DNA of 64,000 nucleotides from Sutcliffiella sp. FSL R7-0096 (GCF_038595065.1 NZ_CP152003.1:2646001-2710000); one strand, 5' to 3'. Shown: positions 19,168 to 27,802, counted from the stretch's first letter. Notes: a model not told the origin generated them from the sequence alone. Program-made: numbers and translations.

Positions 19168-19683
19168 ATGAAAAGATTGGCAATTACACTAAGCTGCATC
19201 ATGGTATTCACTGTGGGATGCTCCAGTACACAAACAGAAGATAAGCATGCAAGTAATGCCGAACAACATAAACATCATGAAAAACCTTCATTCTTTCAAG
19301 GGGATATCCGAGAAGAGACAGCATCTGTCGATGAACTGCCCTCCTTCTTATCGGACAAGCCAGAGGATATGCAACTGATCTATACAGCTGCGGCAAAGCA
19401 TAAAGAAGTACTCGATCATATACCTTGCTATTGTGGGTGTGGTACATCCGCCGGCCATAAAAGCAGTTATGACTGCTTTGTATATGAAAATAGAGAAGAT
19501 GGTTCGTTAGTATGGGATGATCATGGCACCAAATGTGGTGTATGCTTGGAAATTGCGGCAACTTCTGTAATGGAATACAGTAAAGGGAAAAGTGTAAAGG
19601 AGATCAGGGATATGATTGATAATGCTTATAAAGAAGGATTCTCCACACCGACTCCCACCCCCGAACCACCAAAAGGAAGTTAA
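19168..19683 (+). CDS. PCYCGC-motif lipoprotein
   Basis: A 171-residue lipoprotein. The start at 19168 is chosen because it follows a GAGGTG ribosome site and opens a signal peptide with lipobox VGC (Cys 18); the longer open frame adds an unlikely N-terminus. A His-rich linker (AEQHKHHEK) precedes the family hallmark PCYCGC at 86-91, and more Cys follow (YDCF, CGVC at 123-126). The Cys and His content suggests metal binding or thiol chemistry at the outer face of the membrane. The function of the family is not established. A hairpin terminator follows. Confidence 0.88.
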   Translation: MKRLAITLSCIMVFTVGCSSTQTEDKHASNAEQHKHHEKPSFFQGDIREETASVDELPSFLSDKPEDMQLIYTAAAKHKEVLDHIPCYCGCGTSAGHKSSYDCFVYENREDGSLVWDDHGTKCGVCLEIAATSVMEYSKGKSVKEIRDMIDNAYKEGFSTPTPTPEPPKGS

Positions 19684-19712
19684 ATAAACCTATATTAATG
19701 CATAGTTAAAAA

Positions 19713-19746
19713 CAAAAGCCTTTCCATTTAACCGGAAAGGCTTTTG
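19713..19746. terminator. bidirectional terminator
   Basis: The stem CAAAAGCCTTTCC pairs with GGAAAGGCTTTTG across a short loop. It sits between the convergent PCYCGC lipoprotein and degV genes, with T runs built into both arms. Confidence 0.85.
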
Positions 19747-19762
19747 CTTGGGCTATTTTTTT

Positions 19763-20605
19763 CTATTCTACGTAGTACATAAATGCCAATGCACCAGGAC
19801 CTGTATGGGTGGATATTACAGGAGTGGTGTATGATATCTGAATATCTTTAAATCCTGAAACCTCATACAAGGAATGCTTCAACGCTTCCGCCTGTTTAAG
19901 GGAACCAGCGTGTGCTATCCCGACACCTTTTACTATTTTACCTTCAATGTCTTCTTTAAATTGCTTGGTATAAAACTTGATTACTTGTGAATAGCTTCTA
20001 GCCTTCGTAACAGGTGTGTATACCCCATCAGCCAACGAAGCAATTGGTTTGATGTTCAATAAAGAACCGATAAGAGCTTTCCCTCTTCCAATTCTTCCTC
20101 CCTTAACCAAATTATCCAACGTGTCGACCATTATGAATAGATCCGTGTTCGAACGGATCTGATCAAGCTTGCTCAAAATCTCCTGCATTGATTTTCCTTC
20201 TTTGGCCATTTTGGCCGCAGCAACAACCTGAAAAGATAGGGCAAAGGAAATGAACCGTGAATCGATTACGGTAACATCGGCGTCACTTATGCTTGCAGCA
20301 CTTTCGGCAGAACCAACTGTTCCACTCATACCACCGGTCATATGTATAGAAAGAATTTTGCTACCATCCTCGCCCAGGCGGTTGTAGACATCAACAAAGG
20401 TACCCACAGCAGGCTGGGAACTTTTCGGCAACTCAACGGAATCCTTCATCTTGTCCATAAATTCATCCGGCTTTATTCCAAATCTATCTATGTAGGATTC
20501 TCCATCAATTGTAATGGATAACGGCACTATTTCAATTTCTAATTCATCAATTATGGACTGATCAATATCAATGGTTGAGTCGGTCACTACTTTAACATTT
20601 TTCAT
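19763..20605 (-). CDS. DegV family fatty-acid-binding protein (first copy)
   Basis: A 280-residue DegV family protein, known to bind a long-chain fatty acid between two domains and, in some Firmicutes, to serve as FakB of the fatty acid kinase. The motifs are VVTDST near the start, SQPAVGTF, the ligand-binding MTGGMSGTV and GRIGRGKALIGSLLNIKPI. The ATG at 20605 is preferred over a GTG three codons earlier because GGGGAAGTG then lies at proper spacing. A second copy lies at 32467-33312 with different surrounding residues. Confidence 0.88.
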   Translation of the reverse strand: MKNVKVVTDSTIDIDQSIIDELEIEIVPLSITIDGESYIDRFGIKPDEFMDKMKDSVELPKSSQPAVGTFVDVYNRLGEDGSKILSIHMTGGMSGTVGSAESAASISDADVTVIDSRFISFALSFQVVAAAKMAKEGKSMQEILSKLDQIRSNTDLFIMVDTLDNLVKGGRIGRGKALIGSLLNIKPIASLADGVYTPVTKARSYSQVIKFYTKQFKEDIEGKIVKGVGIAHAGSLKQAEALKHSLYEVSGFKDIQISYTTPVISTHTGPGALAFMYYVE

Positions 20606-20734
20606 CAAATTCACTTCCCCAATTATATCCTTATGTAGTATTATACCTTCCTAGCATGGATGTTGAAACCTAATCAGTACAACTTCCATGTAAAGTAGCA
20701 CTATTTTCATTAACTTGACACAAAACAAAAAAAA

Positions 20735-20758
20735 ATACAGGGTCACCGCCCTGTATTA
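20735..20758 (-). terminator. terminator after the DUF2535 gene
   Basis: AATACAGGG and CCCTGTATT pair around a 6-base loop and are followed on the minus strand by a long T run (20727-20736). Confidence 0.85.
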
Positions 20759-20780
20759 ATATTATCACATATACCAATCT

Positions 20781-21032
20781 TTAAGCATTATTTTTTAAAA
20801 TATCTGTTTTTACGACATCACAGTAAACTGGCCACTTCAATACTGTGCGTAAATATTCTTTGAAGGAATAGATTTGCTTTGGATCTGTTTCAGATAGGAT
20901 GATCCTTACAAATGCTTCCAGTCTGACCCGAACCAAAAAATGATATGTGCTATCGTCCTCCAATACTGGAATTTCAATGACTTTTACCTTCTGTCCCTCT
21001 TCAACCGTGAACTCTAGGCTTTTCCATAGCAA
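20781..21032 (-). CDS. ypmP: DUF2535 family protein (YpmP-like)
   Basis: An 83-residue protein starting at TTG with a GAGGA ribosome site. It opens MLWKSLEF and carries a KVIEIPVL segment and a C-terminal LRTVLKWPVY region, as I recall for B. subtilis YpmP (DUF2535), which lies near the dfrA-thyB region there. It looks soluble, has a single Cys and no catalytic motif. The function is unknown. It is a single-gene unit with its own terminator. Confidence 0.65.
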   Translation of the reverse strand: MLWKSLEFTVEEGQKVKVIEIPVLEDDSTYHFLVRVRLEAFVRIILSETDPKQIYSFKEYLRTVLKWPVYCDVVKTDILKNNA

Positions 21033-21123
21033 AATATCAATCCTCTTTTTTCACCCGTTTACCATTATTATACCCTAAATTTTCACAGAAGTGTCAAGAT
21101 TCATTAGACAAAATGAAACATTT

Positions 21124-21789
21124 TTAGACTTTTTGTAAACATTCTGGCCCATTGTTCTTCGGTGAGTTTACAATCGATGATACTTCGTATGCCTGCATGT
21201 TGCTCTCTTCATAAGGCTGTAAAAAGGAAGTCAAAACTTTTACATCTTGCTCTTGTCTGGATAGCCAAGTTTGTTCGTGTTCCTTTTTTACAATGACCGG
21301 CATCCTGTCGTGAACACCTTTGACAAGTCTGTTTGGCTTGGTTGTAATTAGCGTACAACTTACCACTTCTTCCTCGCCATGCACCCAGCGATCCCATAAT
21401 CCTGCAAAAGCGAATGGCTCTTCATACTTTAAGGTAAACCTCACTGGCTGCTTATCTCGGCCAATCTTTTTCCATTCAAAAAAGCCGTCTGCAGGTATTA
21501 AGCATCTTCTTCTTTCCAGTAACCTGCTAAAGCTTACTTTCTCATGAAGCGTTTCCGAGCGCGCGTTAATCATTTTATAGCCGTTTTTCCTATCTTTAGC
21601 AAAGCTTGGCACCAGCCCCCAGTGAAGATAACCGGCCCTATTTTTGGTGGATCCTTCTATAATGGTCAGTATTTGTTGTCCAGGTGCTATGTTGTAGCTG
21701 ATTTGATAATTCAGGTCCTTTGCATTCTCCAGAAAGAAGCGTTCTTCCAATTTATGAAGCTCCGTGGTCAAGGAAAATCTTCCACACAT
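21124..21789 (-). CDS. SOS response-associated peptidase (SRAP/HMCES family)
   Basis: A 221-residue SRAP protein (YedK/HMCES family). After removal of Met, Cys 2 (MCGRF) forms a thiazolidine cross-link with abasic sites in single-stranded DNA and shields them. The other active-site elements are present: YNIAPGQQ (32-39), NARSET (75-80), DGFFEWKK (101-108) and HDRMPVI (160-166). Length is usual. It stands alone between the thyA-dfrA-plsC operon and the DUF2535 gene; I do not recall an SRAP gene at this place in B. subtilis, so it may be a later insertion. Confidence 0.93.
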   Translation of the reverse strand: MCGRFSLTTELHKLEERFFLENAKDLNYQISYNIAPGQQILTIIEGSTKNRAGYLHWGLVPSFAKDRKNGYKMINARSETLHEKVSFSRLLERRRCLIPADGFFEWKKIGRDKQPVRFTLKYEEPFAFAGLWDRWVHGEEEVVSCTLITTKPNRLVKGVHDRMPVIVKKEHEQTWLSRQEQDVKVLTSFLQPYEESNMQAYEVSSIVNSPKNNGPECLQKV

Positions 21790-21836
21790 GCCTAGTCTCC
21801 TCCAATATAAGATAATACCATTGTACTATAAGGAAA

Positions 21837-21858
21837 GACCGCTACAAAAGTAGCGGCC
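21837..21858 (-). terminator. terminator after plsC
   Basis: GGCCGCTAC and GTAGCGGTC pair around a short loop on the minus strand and are followed by TTTCCTT. It ends the thyA-dfrA-plsC transcript. Confidence 0.75.
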
Positions 21859-21865
21859 TTCATCT

Positions 21866-22576
21866 TTATAAGTATCGTTTTATTTTGCTCTGGATTTCCA
21901 TGCCAAGTTGATTTCCATCAACCTTTTCACCTTCTGGCAAGAAAATCGGATCATGGACAGTCACCTTTACACGGGCTGGTTGAAAACCGAATTTACTTTC
22001 TTCCATGATTCTGTAAGATCCTGAAATGGAAATGGGAACAACCGGTACTTTGCTGTCAGTTGCCAGGCGGAGTCCACCTTTTTTGAATTCTCCCATTTCG
22101 TCCCCCTTACTTCTTGTCCCTTCTGGAAATATGACGAGAGAATGCCCATTTTTTAAGGTTTGTACCCCTTCCCTAATGGACTGAATTGCCTTTCTTCTAT
22201 CCTTACGATCGATGAAAACACAATTCATTGCTTCCATCCACCTTGGAACTAACGGAATCTTTTTCACTTCTACTTTTGAAATAAATCCTAAAGGTTTTTG
22301 AAGAAAACCGATAAGGATCGGGACATCAAAATTCCCTTGATGATTACTTACAAACAGAACCGGCCCATGCGGTATTTTCTCCTGTCCAATCACCTCAATT
22401 TCCGATCCTGTAAGCTTAACCAATGTTTTGGCCCAATGTTTTGGTTTTTGATGAATAATTGTATCTTTTTCCTCCACTGTCATGGCAGGATCCAATTTTT
22501 GCACCTTTTTGATTGTCGGCAAACTATATATGAGATAGCCAAAAAAGTAAACAAACCACCAAATCGTACGTAACAT
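21866..22576 (-). CDS. plsC: 1-acyl-sn-glycerol-3-phosphate acyltransferase
   Basis: A 236-residue acyltransferase that adds the second acyl chain to lysophosphatidate to make phosphatidic acid. An N-terminal membrane helix (about 5-20) is followed by the catalytic HX4D motif in NHQGNFD (78-84) and the glycerophosphate-binding FPEGTRS (150-156). It is the third gene of an operon with thyA and dfrA, 48 bases after dfrA; the B. subtilis counterpart ypkP has the same place. A terminator follows. Confidence 0.92.
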   Translation of the reverse strand: MLRTIWWFVYFFGYLIYSLPTIKKVQKLDPAMTVEEKDTIIHQKPKHWAKTLVKLTGSEIEVIGQEKIPHGPVLFVSNHQGNFDVPILIGFLQKPLGFISKVEVKKIPLVPRWMEAMNCVFIDRKDRRKAIQSIREGVQTLKNGHSLVIFPEGTRSKGDEMGEFKKGGLRLATDSKVPVVPISISGSYRIMEESKFGFQPARVKVTVHDPIFLPEGEKVDGNQLGMEIQSKIKRYL

Positions 22577-22624
22577 TTCTTTCTCTCCCTAAATAACACA
22601 ACCATTTTTTGCTCAAATGCAGTA

Positions 22625-23107
22625 TTACTTTAATCTCTTATATTTCCTAAAATAGTAATCATATGGATTTTTTTCATCCTTCATACCTTTTTCTTCGAAT
22701 ATTAAGTCCCATTCCCTCTCATCAAGGGTCGGAAAATAGGTGTCACCCTCAAATTCTTCATCGATATAGGTTAAGTACAAGAGATCCGCAAACGGTAGTG
22801 CTTCCTTGAAAATATGTGCACCACCAATGATAAAGAGCTCTTTATTGTCTTCTTCCATCGATTTAACTTCTTCCAATGAATGGAGTGTTTCACATCCTTC
22901 TGCGAAAAAATCCTTTCTTGAAAGAATGATATTCCTTCTATTTGGAAGCGGTTTTCCGATGGATTCATACGTTTTTCTTCCCATCACAATGGTACTACCA
23001 CTTGTAACCTTTTTAAAGTAAGCCAAATCTGCGGGGATTCTCCACGGAAGATCGTTATCTTTTCCGATAAGGTGATTTCTGTCCATTGCGACAATAATGG
23101 AAATCAT
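22625..23107 (-). CDS. dfrA: dihydrofolate reductase
   Basis: A 160-residue dihydrofolate reductase, which regenerates tetrahydrofolate with NADPH. It opens [20 protein letters not shown]; the substrate-binding LPWRIPADL, the NADPH-binding [18 protein letters not shown] and [11 protein letters not shown] segments are all present. The start overlaps the thyA stop by four bases (ATGA). That suits their joint work, since thymidylate synthase oxidises the folate that this enzyme reduces. Confidence 0.96.
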   Translation of the reverse strand: MISIIVAMDRNHLIGKDNDLPWRIPADLAYFKKVTSGSTIVMGRKTYESIGKPLPNRRNIILSRKDFFAEGCETLHSLEEVKSMEEDNKELFIIGGAHIFKEALPFADLLYLTYIDEEFEGDTYFPTLDEREWDLIFEEKGMKDEKNPYDYYFRKYKRLK

Positions 23108-23898
23108 ACACTTACGACTCCTTTGATATGCGGATGCGCATCATAATCGACAAGTGTAAAATCTTCGAATTTGAAATCAAAAATAGACGTTACTTCTTTA
23201 TTCAGTTCCATTTTCGGTAATTTTTTCGGTTCCCTTTGCAGTTGTAGCTTTACTTGATCTATATGATTTGAATAGATATGTGCATCTCCTAATGTATGAA
23301 TGAAGTCACCCGGCTCCAGTTCACATACCTGGGCCACCATCAACGTCAACAAGGCATAAGAAGCTATATTAAATGGAACACCTAAAAATACATCCGCAGA
23401 CCTTTGGTATAGTTGACAGGAGAGTTTTCCATCCGCAACATAAAATTGGAACATAGTATGACAAGGTGGGAGCGCCATAGAATCGACATTCGCAACATTC
23501 CATGCTGAAACAATCAATCTTCTGGAATCGGGATTACGCTTTATCTGATCGATCAGATTGGTTATTTGGTCAATATATTCACCGTCCGGAGTCGGCCAAG
23601 ACCTCCATTGATAGCCATAGACTGGCCCAAGCTCTCCGTTTTCATCTGCCCATTCATTCCATATTCTAACACCGTTTTCTTGCAAGTACTTTACATTCGT
23701 ATCCCCGGCCAAGAACCAGAGCAATTCATGAATAATTGATTTGAGATGTAATTTCTTTGTTGTTACAACAGGAAATCCTTCCTGTAGATTGTATCTCATC
23801 TGATAGCCAAATGTACTGATGGTACCTGTACCTGTTCTGTCTTCTTTCTTTGTTCCATTATGTAGTACGTGTTCGCATAAATCCAAATACTGTTTCAT
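23104..23898 (-). CDS. thyA: thymidylate synthase
   Basis: A 264-residue folate-dependent thymidylate synthase making dTMP from dUMP. Counting from the ATG at 23898, the nucleophile in PPCHTMFQF is Cys 146, as in the E. coli enzyme; the RRLIVSAWN and [14 protein letters not shown] segments complete the site. The start at 23898 is preferred over an upstream ATG eight codons earlier because GAGGTGA lies just before it and because the length then matches the family. It is the first gene of the thyA-dfrA-plsC operon. It corresponds to the ThyB type of B. subtilis rather than the longer ThyA. Confidence 0.96.
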   Translation of the reverse strand: MKQYLDLCEHVLHNGTKKEDRTGTGTISTFGYQMRYNLQEGFPVVTTKKLHLKSIIHELLWFLAGDTNVKYLQENGVRIWNEWADENGELGPVYGYQWRSWPTPDGEYIDQITNLIDQIKRNPDSRRLIVSAWNVANVDSMALPPCHTMFQFYVADGKLSCQLYQRSADVFLGVPFNIASYALLTLMVAQVCELEPGDFIHTLGDAHIYSNHIDQVKLQLQREPKKLPKMELNKEVTSIFDFKFEDFTLVDYDAHPHIKGVVSV

Positions 23899-23991
23899 TT
23901 CCTTCACCTCATCAACGGTCATTTTTCCTTTCTACATTCTAACATAAAAAAGAAGAGGCAAGTCGCAAATTTTATTACATTTATGGAAAGG

Positions 23992-24019
23992 AAAAAAGCA
24001 CTCCCAATTTAGGAATGCT
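23992..24019 (-). terminator. terminator after the metalloprotease gene
   Basis: AGCATTCC and GGAGTGCT (one G-T pair) form a stem on the minus strand, followed by TTTTTTCC. Confidence 0.65.
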
Positions 24020-24023
24020 CCAT

Positions 24024-24773
24024 TTAATACTTTTTACCGAAGAAATCTCTTGTTAGTGACATTTTTTCCATATTTTCAAAGAACAAGAATGTTTGTGGGG
24101 CCTGCTTTGCCAGTTCAAGCCGTGAAACTTCATTTAAATAATACATGGCAAACGTCTCTGCGAAATACTCTTCAGGAAAGGTCTGGAAGTAGCTCCTGTT
24201 TGGAAATATGGAAGTAACCTCTTTTTTCCATGCTTCTTGGAAGGCTTGGTTATGACGGACATTTCCAAGTACATAACGGTCAATGGAATGTGCCAATTCA
24301 TGTAGTTCAAGGTTAACGGAACCATGCCCCATTCCGTTATTACTATGTCCGATTTTTGCCAATACCAACTTCGATCCGCCTATTCCAGGCACATCTTCCC
24401 AGTTGGACCCATTCATACTATAGCCTCTAGGTTTAATCCCTTGCAAATGCTCAAACCCCTCCACTTCTGTCAGTTTTCCATTAAACAAGTAGAGGTGGAC
24501 ATTCTGCTGTACCAATACATTAAGGATATTTGGAGATATGTTTGCCACATGTTGAATCATTAATGCAGCATCTTTTTCCGAAAAGTCCCTAGTAGGAAGG
24601 TAGATTAATTGATTCATCGCTTCCCTATTTGGAATATCGTGAAGAAAACCATCCATTTGGGGAGAGTCGTAGTATTTAAGTTGGATGGCATCCAGACTTG
24701 CATATGCTTTCCAGTATATCGGAATAATTGTAAATACGATTAATAACATAATTGCCAGAATACGCCGCTTCAT
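24024..24773 (-). CDS. anthrax lethal factor-like (M34/PPEP) secreted metallopeptidase
   Basis: A 249-residue predicted secreted zinc protease. The start at 24773 has AGGAGA six bases upstream. A signal/anchor segment (about 4-25) is followed by a catalytic domain with the zinc motif HELAH at 158-162 (continuing SID) and the second glutamate-helix EEYFAETFAMYY from about 201. This two-motif layout is that of the anthrax lethal factor C-terminal domain and of Pro-Pro endopeptidases (PPEP) of Clostridioides and Paenibacillus, which cut cell-surface adhesins. It stands alone between thyA and ypjQ, with its own terminator. Its substrate is unknown. Confidence 0.85.
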   Translation of the reverse strand: MKRRILAIMLLIVFTIIPIYWKAYASLDAIQLKYYDSPQMDGFLHDIPNREAMNQLIYLPTRDFSEKDAALMIQHVANISPNILNVLVQQNVHLYLFNGKLTEVEGFEHLQGIKPRGYSMNGSNWEDVPGIGGSKLVLAKIGHSNNGMGHGSVNLELHELAHSIDRYVLGNVRHNQAFQEAWKKEVTSIFPNRSYFQTFPEEYFAETFAMYYLNEVSRLELAKQAPQTFLFFENMEKMSLTRDFFGKKY

Positions 24774-24950
24774 CTTTACTCTCCTTCTCATGGTGTCAGT
24801 ACAAGGTGATAACCACTTGTTTCATTATCTGAAAATTCAATTCTTTTATACTAGTATTATATCAGGAAAAGGATTTAATTTAAATGATATTTTTGTAACA
24901 TTTCATTAATATAGGGTATAAATTTTTACCAATTATCTCCTTGAATGCAA

Positions 24951-24984
24951 AAAGGGCTAACCCTCTTTTAGAAGATAGCCCTTT
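24951..24984 (-). terminator. terminator after ypjQ
   Basis: AAAGGGCTA pairs with TAGCCCTTT; the minus-strand transcript continues into TTTTTGC after the stem. Confidence 0.7.
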
Positions 24985-24995
24985 AACCAACCTTA

Positions 24996-25532
24996 TTATA
25001 CGATTACTTCCTCTTCGTTCAACTCAGCTTCCTCTATATCTCGTGAACGATGGGCAATCCGACTGGCAGCCGCTGCAGCAAGTGCACAGACAATGTCATC
25101 CATAAAGGTATGTACCTCTTCCCCTTCATGTTCATCAAGGCTTTTAATGATGCCGAATTTCTCTTTATCAAGAAAGCCAAAATTAGTCAATCCAATCGAC
25201 CCGTAGACATTCACAATGGACAAAGGAATTATCTCATCAATCCCATATAATGGCTCATCGGTTTCAACGAGATATTGAAGAGGTTCAGGAAGCAATTTCT
25301 TTTCCGCTAAAATATCTAGGGAGATGCCGGTTAAAACAGCATGCACGATTTCTCTCTTTTCCAGGACTTTTTCTACATTGTGAATACAGTCTTCGAGCGT
25401 GACGTTCGTAATATATTTTTGTTGAAGAAGAAGAACAATCTCTGCGATGTCCTTGATCGTGACGCCCCTATTTTCCAACATTTTCTTTGTAGTTTCACGC
25501 ATTTGTTGGAGTGTGTACTTTCTCAATGTCAT
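24996..25532 (-). CDS. ypjQ: phosphatidylglycerophosphatase A-like protein YpjQ
   Basis: A 178-residue protein related to PgpA, the enzyme that removes phosphate from phosphatidylglycerophosphate. The conserved region GSIGLTNFGFLDKEKFG...HTFMDDIVCALAAAAASRI carries the Asp-rich FMDD site. It lacks the several strong membrane helices of Gram-negative PgpA, so the reaction is not certain. GGGGG lies only one base before the ATG; the TTG two codons later, at proper spacing, may be the real start. It is followed on the same strand order by no close gene; ypjP is its upstream neighbour, as in B. subtilis. Confidence 0.8.
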   Translation of the reverse strand: MTLRKYTLQQMRETTKKMLENRGVTIKDIAEIVLLLQQKYITNVTLEDCIHNVEKVLEKREIVHAVLTGISLDILAEKKLLPEPLQYLVETDEPLYGIDEIIPLSIVNVYGSIGLTNFGFLDKEKFGIIKSLDEHEGEEVHTFMDDIVCALAAAAASRIAHRSRDIEEAELNEEEVIV

Positions 25533-25551
25533 GCCCCCTTTTTCTCTCTCT

Positions 25552-26139
25552 TTAGCTCAGCCATTTAGGCGGTGTGTTTTTTGCCCAATAGATGGATCCC
25601 AATGTATGGTGGCCTTGAAATTCATCATGGTATGTATGGTAATGGAAGTTGAAGTAATACCCATCCAAAGGTGGATGATCTTTTCTTACATGGAACCGAA
25701 TCAAGTCCTTTCCGGTTTGGGCGTGATAGATGTGAAAAATCTTCTCACTATCTCCACCGGTTGGATTCTCTGAAATGGTCAAATTATTTAATTCTTCTTC
25801 CGGATGTTCTGTAGCAAGTTCATTTATTACTTCTTCCATTTTGGGAAAAATGATATCCTTGAACTCGTCCTGTATTTTCGGACCAATTCTGGAACCAAAT
25901 TTTGTTAAACTTTGAATTTCTGCCTGTTCCTTCGCCAAAGATAGAAATGCTTCCCTAGTAAGTTCTTGCTCTATAGGTCCAATGTAATCAGCTGAATAGT
26001 TAAAGTCTTTATTGGTAAAATCACCAAATGTTGAATCATCTTTTTGGTCATCTACAGTCAAGTAGGCGGGTGGCGATACTGTACCGAATGTAAGGGCTGT
26101 TATAAGGACTACTAATGATTTTTTTAACCATTTTGGCAT
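25552..26139 (-). CDS. ypjP: YpjP-like exported protein
   Basis: A 195-residue protein. The start at 26139 follows AAAGGAAG and gives an N-terminus MPKWLKKSLVVLITALTFG, like B. subtilis YpjP; the longer open frame adds an unsupported 30 residues. A signal or anchor helix (about 7-24) is followed by a soluble domain with LTKFGSRIGPKIQDEF and a C-terminal aromatic/His-rich end (YYFNFHYHTYHDEFQGHH). The gene lies 19 bases upstream of ypjQ. The function is unknown. Confidence 0.8.
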   Translation of the reverse strand: MPKWLKKSLVVLITALTFGTVSPPAYLTVDDQKDDSTFGDFTNKDFNYSADYIGPIEQELTREAFLSLAKEQAEIQSLTKFGSRIGPKIQDEFKDIIFPKMEEVINELATEHPEEELNNLTISENPTGGDSEKIFHIYHAQTGKDLIRFHVRKDHPPLDGYYFNFHYHTYHDEFQGHHTLGSIYWAKNTPPKWLS

Positions 26140-26377
26140 GCTAGTCTTCCTTTCTGTCTCTATCTCTAATGCAACAACTCTATTAAATAATAAAACTAGT
26201 ATACCATAAAAGTAAGAAAATTTTATCAATTTATTTTCTCATTTTTCTATCTCTAAAACCTTTTGTTACAAATTCAGCAAAAATATGTTTGCTTAATACG
26301 TTTTCGAATATTTCTTATTCATTTATTTGTGGTTTTTTGTTAATATTAAGAAAGAGTACATATTGGAGGTAATTATT

Positions 26378-26452
26378 ATGGCAGATGTTGCTATCATCGT
26401 ATCATGCTTTGTGACTTTAGGGGCTTTAGTTTATTTATGTATCGTTGACTGA
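26378..26452 (+). CDS. 24-residue single-helix membrane peptide
   Basis: ATG 26378 is preceded by GGAGGT at seven bases and the frame ends at TGA 26450-26452. The product is almost wholly one hydrophobic helix (VAIIVSCFVTLGALVYLCIV) with acidic ends. A strong terminator follows 12 bases later. Together these point to a real, separately transcribed micro-gene. Its size recalls small regulatory membrane peptides such as KdpF, but no relationship can be shown. Confidence 0.7.
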   Translation: MADVAIIVSCFVTLGALVYLCIVD

Positions 26453-26463
26453 TAAGAAAGTAT

Positions 26464-26502
26464 AAAAAACTCGCGGTGAGCCTAGCTCACCGCGAGTTTT
26501 TT
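26464..26502. terminator. strong bidirectional terminator
   Basis: AAAAAACTCGCGGTGAGC pairs perfectly with GCTCACCGCGAGTTTTTT around a 3-base loop. It ends both the 24-residue peptide gene and the opposite YuzL-like gene. Confidence 0.93.
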
Positions 26503-26505
26503 CCA

Positions 26506-26637
26506 TTAATTTTTCTTAGTACTTTTCCTGCTTGAGGACATGGAATTTCCATCGATTTCTGTAGTCGTTGTCCCTTGTCCTTCTACTTGAGGAGAGGAAA
26601 GCCCTACATTCCCTGGCTTTTTCCTTTTACCGCCCAT
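26506..26637 (-). CDS. small basic Ser/Thr-rich protein, YuzL-like
   Basis: A 43-residue protein starting MGGKRKKPGN with GAGGTG upstream and a VGLSSPQVEGQGTTT segment, ending in a Ser/Lys-rich tail (SSSRKSTKKN). The composition and the S-x-x-Q-V-x-G-Q-G-T pattern resemble the YuzL family of tiny Bacillus proteins, which I recall only loosely. Function unknown, perhaps spore-related. It was too short for routine gene calling. Confidence 0.65.
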   Translation of the reverse strand: MGGKRKKPGNVGLSSPQVEGQGTTTTEIDGNSMSSSRKSTKKN

Positions 26638-26698
26638 CTACTGACACCTCATTTCTCCTGCGATTTACCATCAAGAAATAGGGTACCCAACAAGGCTC

Positions 26699-27472
26699 TT
26701 AAGTTTTCAAATATCCGTAATGAAACTTTGCTGTTTTTCTCTTACATACAAAAAAACCAAATTGATCAAACCTCTTGCTTTGCCAATGATCTTTTAGTAC
26801 CACTCGGTGCCTTGCGACTCTCATGGCGTCATTTATGACTTTTTCCGTTAATTCGTCATAAACAGCAATATTTCTAAGTGGGGCAATACCATTGGATTCC
26901 TCTAATAAATGATGAAACATTGGATCGAAATACACCACGTCAAAACTATTATCCGGCAATGTCGAAAGTATCTTCTGATGATTACCGTGAAGGACTTCAA
27001 TCCGCTTCATCGCTTCATTCATTTCCACCATTTCCGATTCCCAATTCTTTAGGCCGGTTTTTACAAGATAGGCCATCATCTTACTTCCTTCGATCCCAAC
27101 AACCTGACCATTCGGTCCTGTTGCCATGCTTGCCATTATACTATCGGAGGCCAAGCCTAGCGTGCAGTCCAGGAACTTCATTCCTTCTTTTAGATCAGTT
27201 GCCTGTAGGAAAGGTTCCACTTCGCCATTTTGCCACCTTTTTGCTCTGAATACAGCTGTATTGGGATGAAAGAATATCGGTTCGTCCTTACCTAGACAGT
27301 ACCATTCAAAGCGGCTCTTTCCAATTACGAAAATATCCTGTTGCATTTCACTAGAAATTGTTGCGATTGATTTCTTGTTTCTATGATAATAAGGATAGCC
27401 TAGATCATCGGCAATTTTCATTGCAATTTGAATCATCTGTTCATTTGTTCTTCCAGCGGTGGTCACGATCAT
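26699..27472 (-). CDS. ypiP: class I SAM-dependent methyltransferase YpiP-like
   Basis: A 257-residue protein. An N-terminal segment (1 to about 85) precedes a Rossmann domain in which FLDCTLGLASDSI stands for the SAM-binding motif I and FDVVYFDPMFHHL carries the (D)PxF/Y-type catalytic motif IV. The motif suggests an N-methyltransferase acting on RNA or DNA bases, which is inference. It lies next to brxA as in B. subtilis (ypiP-yphP), with repeat copy A between the two. Confidence 0.8.
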   Translation of the reverse strand: MIVTTAGRTNEQMIQIAMKIADDLGYPYYHRNKKSIATISSEMQQDIFVIGKSRFEWYCLGKDEPIFFHPNTAVFRAKRWQNGEVEPFLQATDLKEGMKFLDCTLGLASDSIMASMATGPNGQVVGIEGSKMMAYLVKTGLKNWESEMVEMNEAMKRIEVLHGNHQKILSTLPDNSFDVVYFDPMFHHLLEESNGIAPLRNIAVYDELTEKVINDAMRVARHRVVLKDHWQSKRFDQFGFFVCKRKTAKFHYGYLKT

Positions 27473-27525
27473 AGATTTTCTCCCTTTTAAATGGCTCTTT
27501 TCATTAGGATCTGTTAAACACCGCT

Positions 27526-27710
27526 GTTGATATCCGCAAACGGCTTCGCTTATTCAGAGGGCCACCTTGAGCCTCCTCAGGCTGCGCCCTGCGGGGTCTC
27601 AAGATTGTCGCTACCTCCCCGCAGGACAAGGAATGCTACGACAGCGATACATCGCACGAAGAAAATGCGTTAGCATTTTCGAGGAGTCTTCGCCTTTTGC
27701 TCCAATCAAC
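27526..27710. repeat. dispersed palindromic repeat, copy A
   Basis: Bounded by CGCTGTTGAT and ATCAACAGC. The core TGCGGGGTCTCAAGATTG followed by TCGCTAC is shared with copies D1 and E2. It carries an extra segment (about 27640-27690) with its own palindrome GAAAATGCGTTAGCATTTTC. It fills most of the 330-base gap between brxA and ypiP; the rest of the gap holds only the brxA terminator. Confidence 0.85.
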
Positions 27711-27763
27711 AGCTAGGTTGCCACAAACATCAACAGTATGCTTTACCAGAGCTTTTCATTATC

Positions 27764-27797
27764 AAAGGGGATGTGCCAGGTTCGCACATCCCCTTTT
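27764..27797 (-). terminator. terminator after brxA
   Basis: AAAGGGGATGTGC pairs with GCACATCCCCTTT across a short loop directly downstream of the brxA stop. The T run is stronger in the plus direction than in the minus direction. Confidence 0.7.
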
Positions 27798-27802
27798 TAA
27801 CA

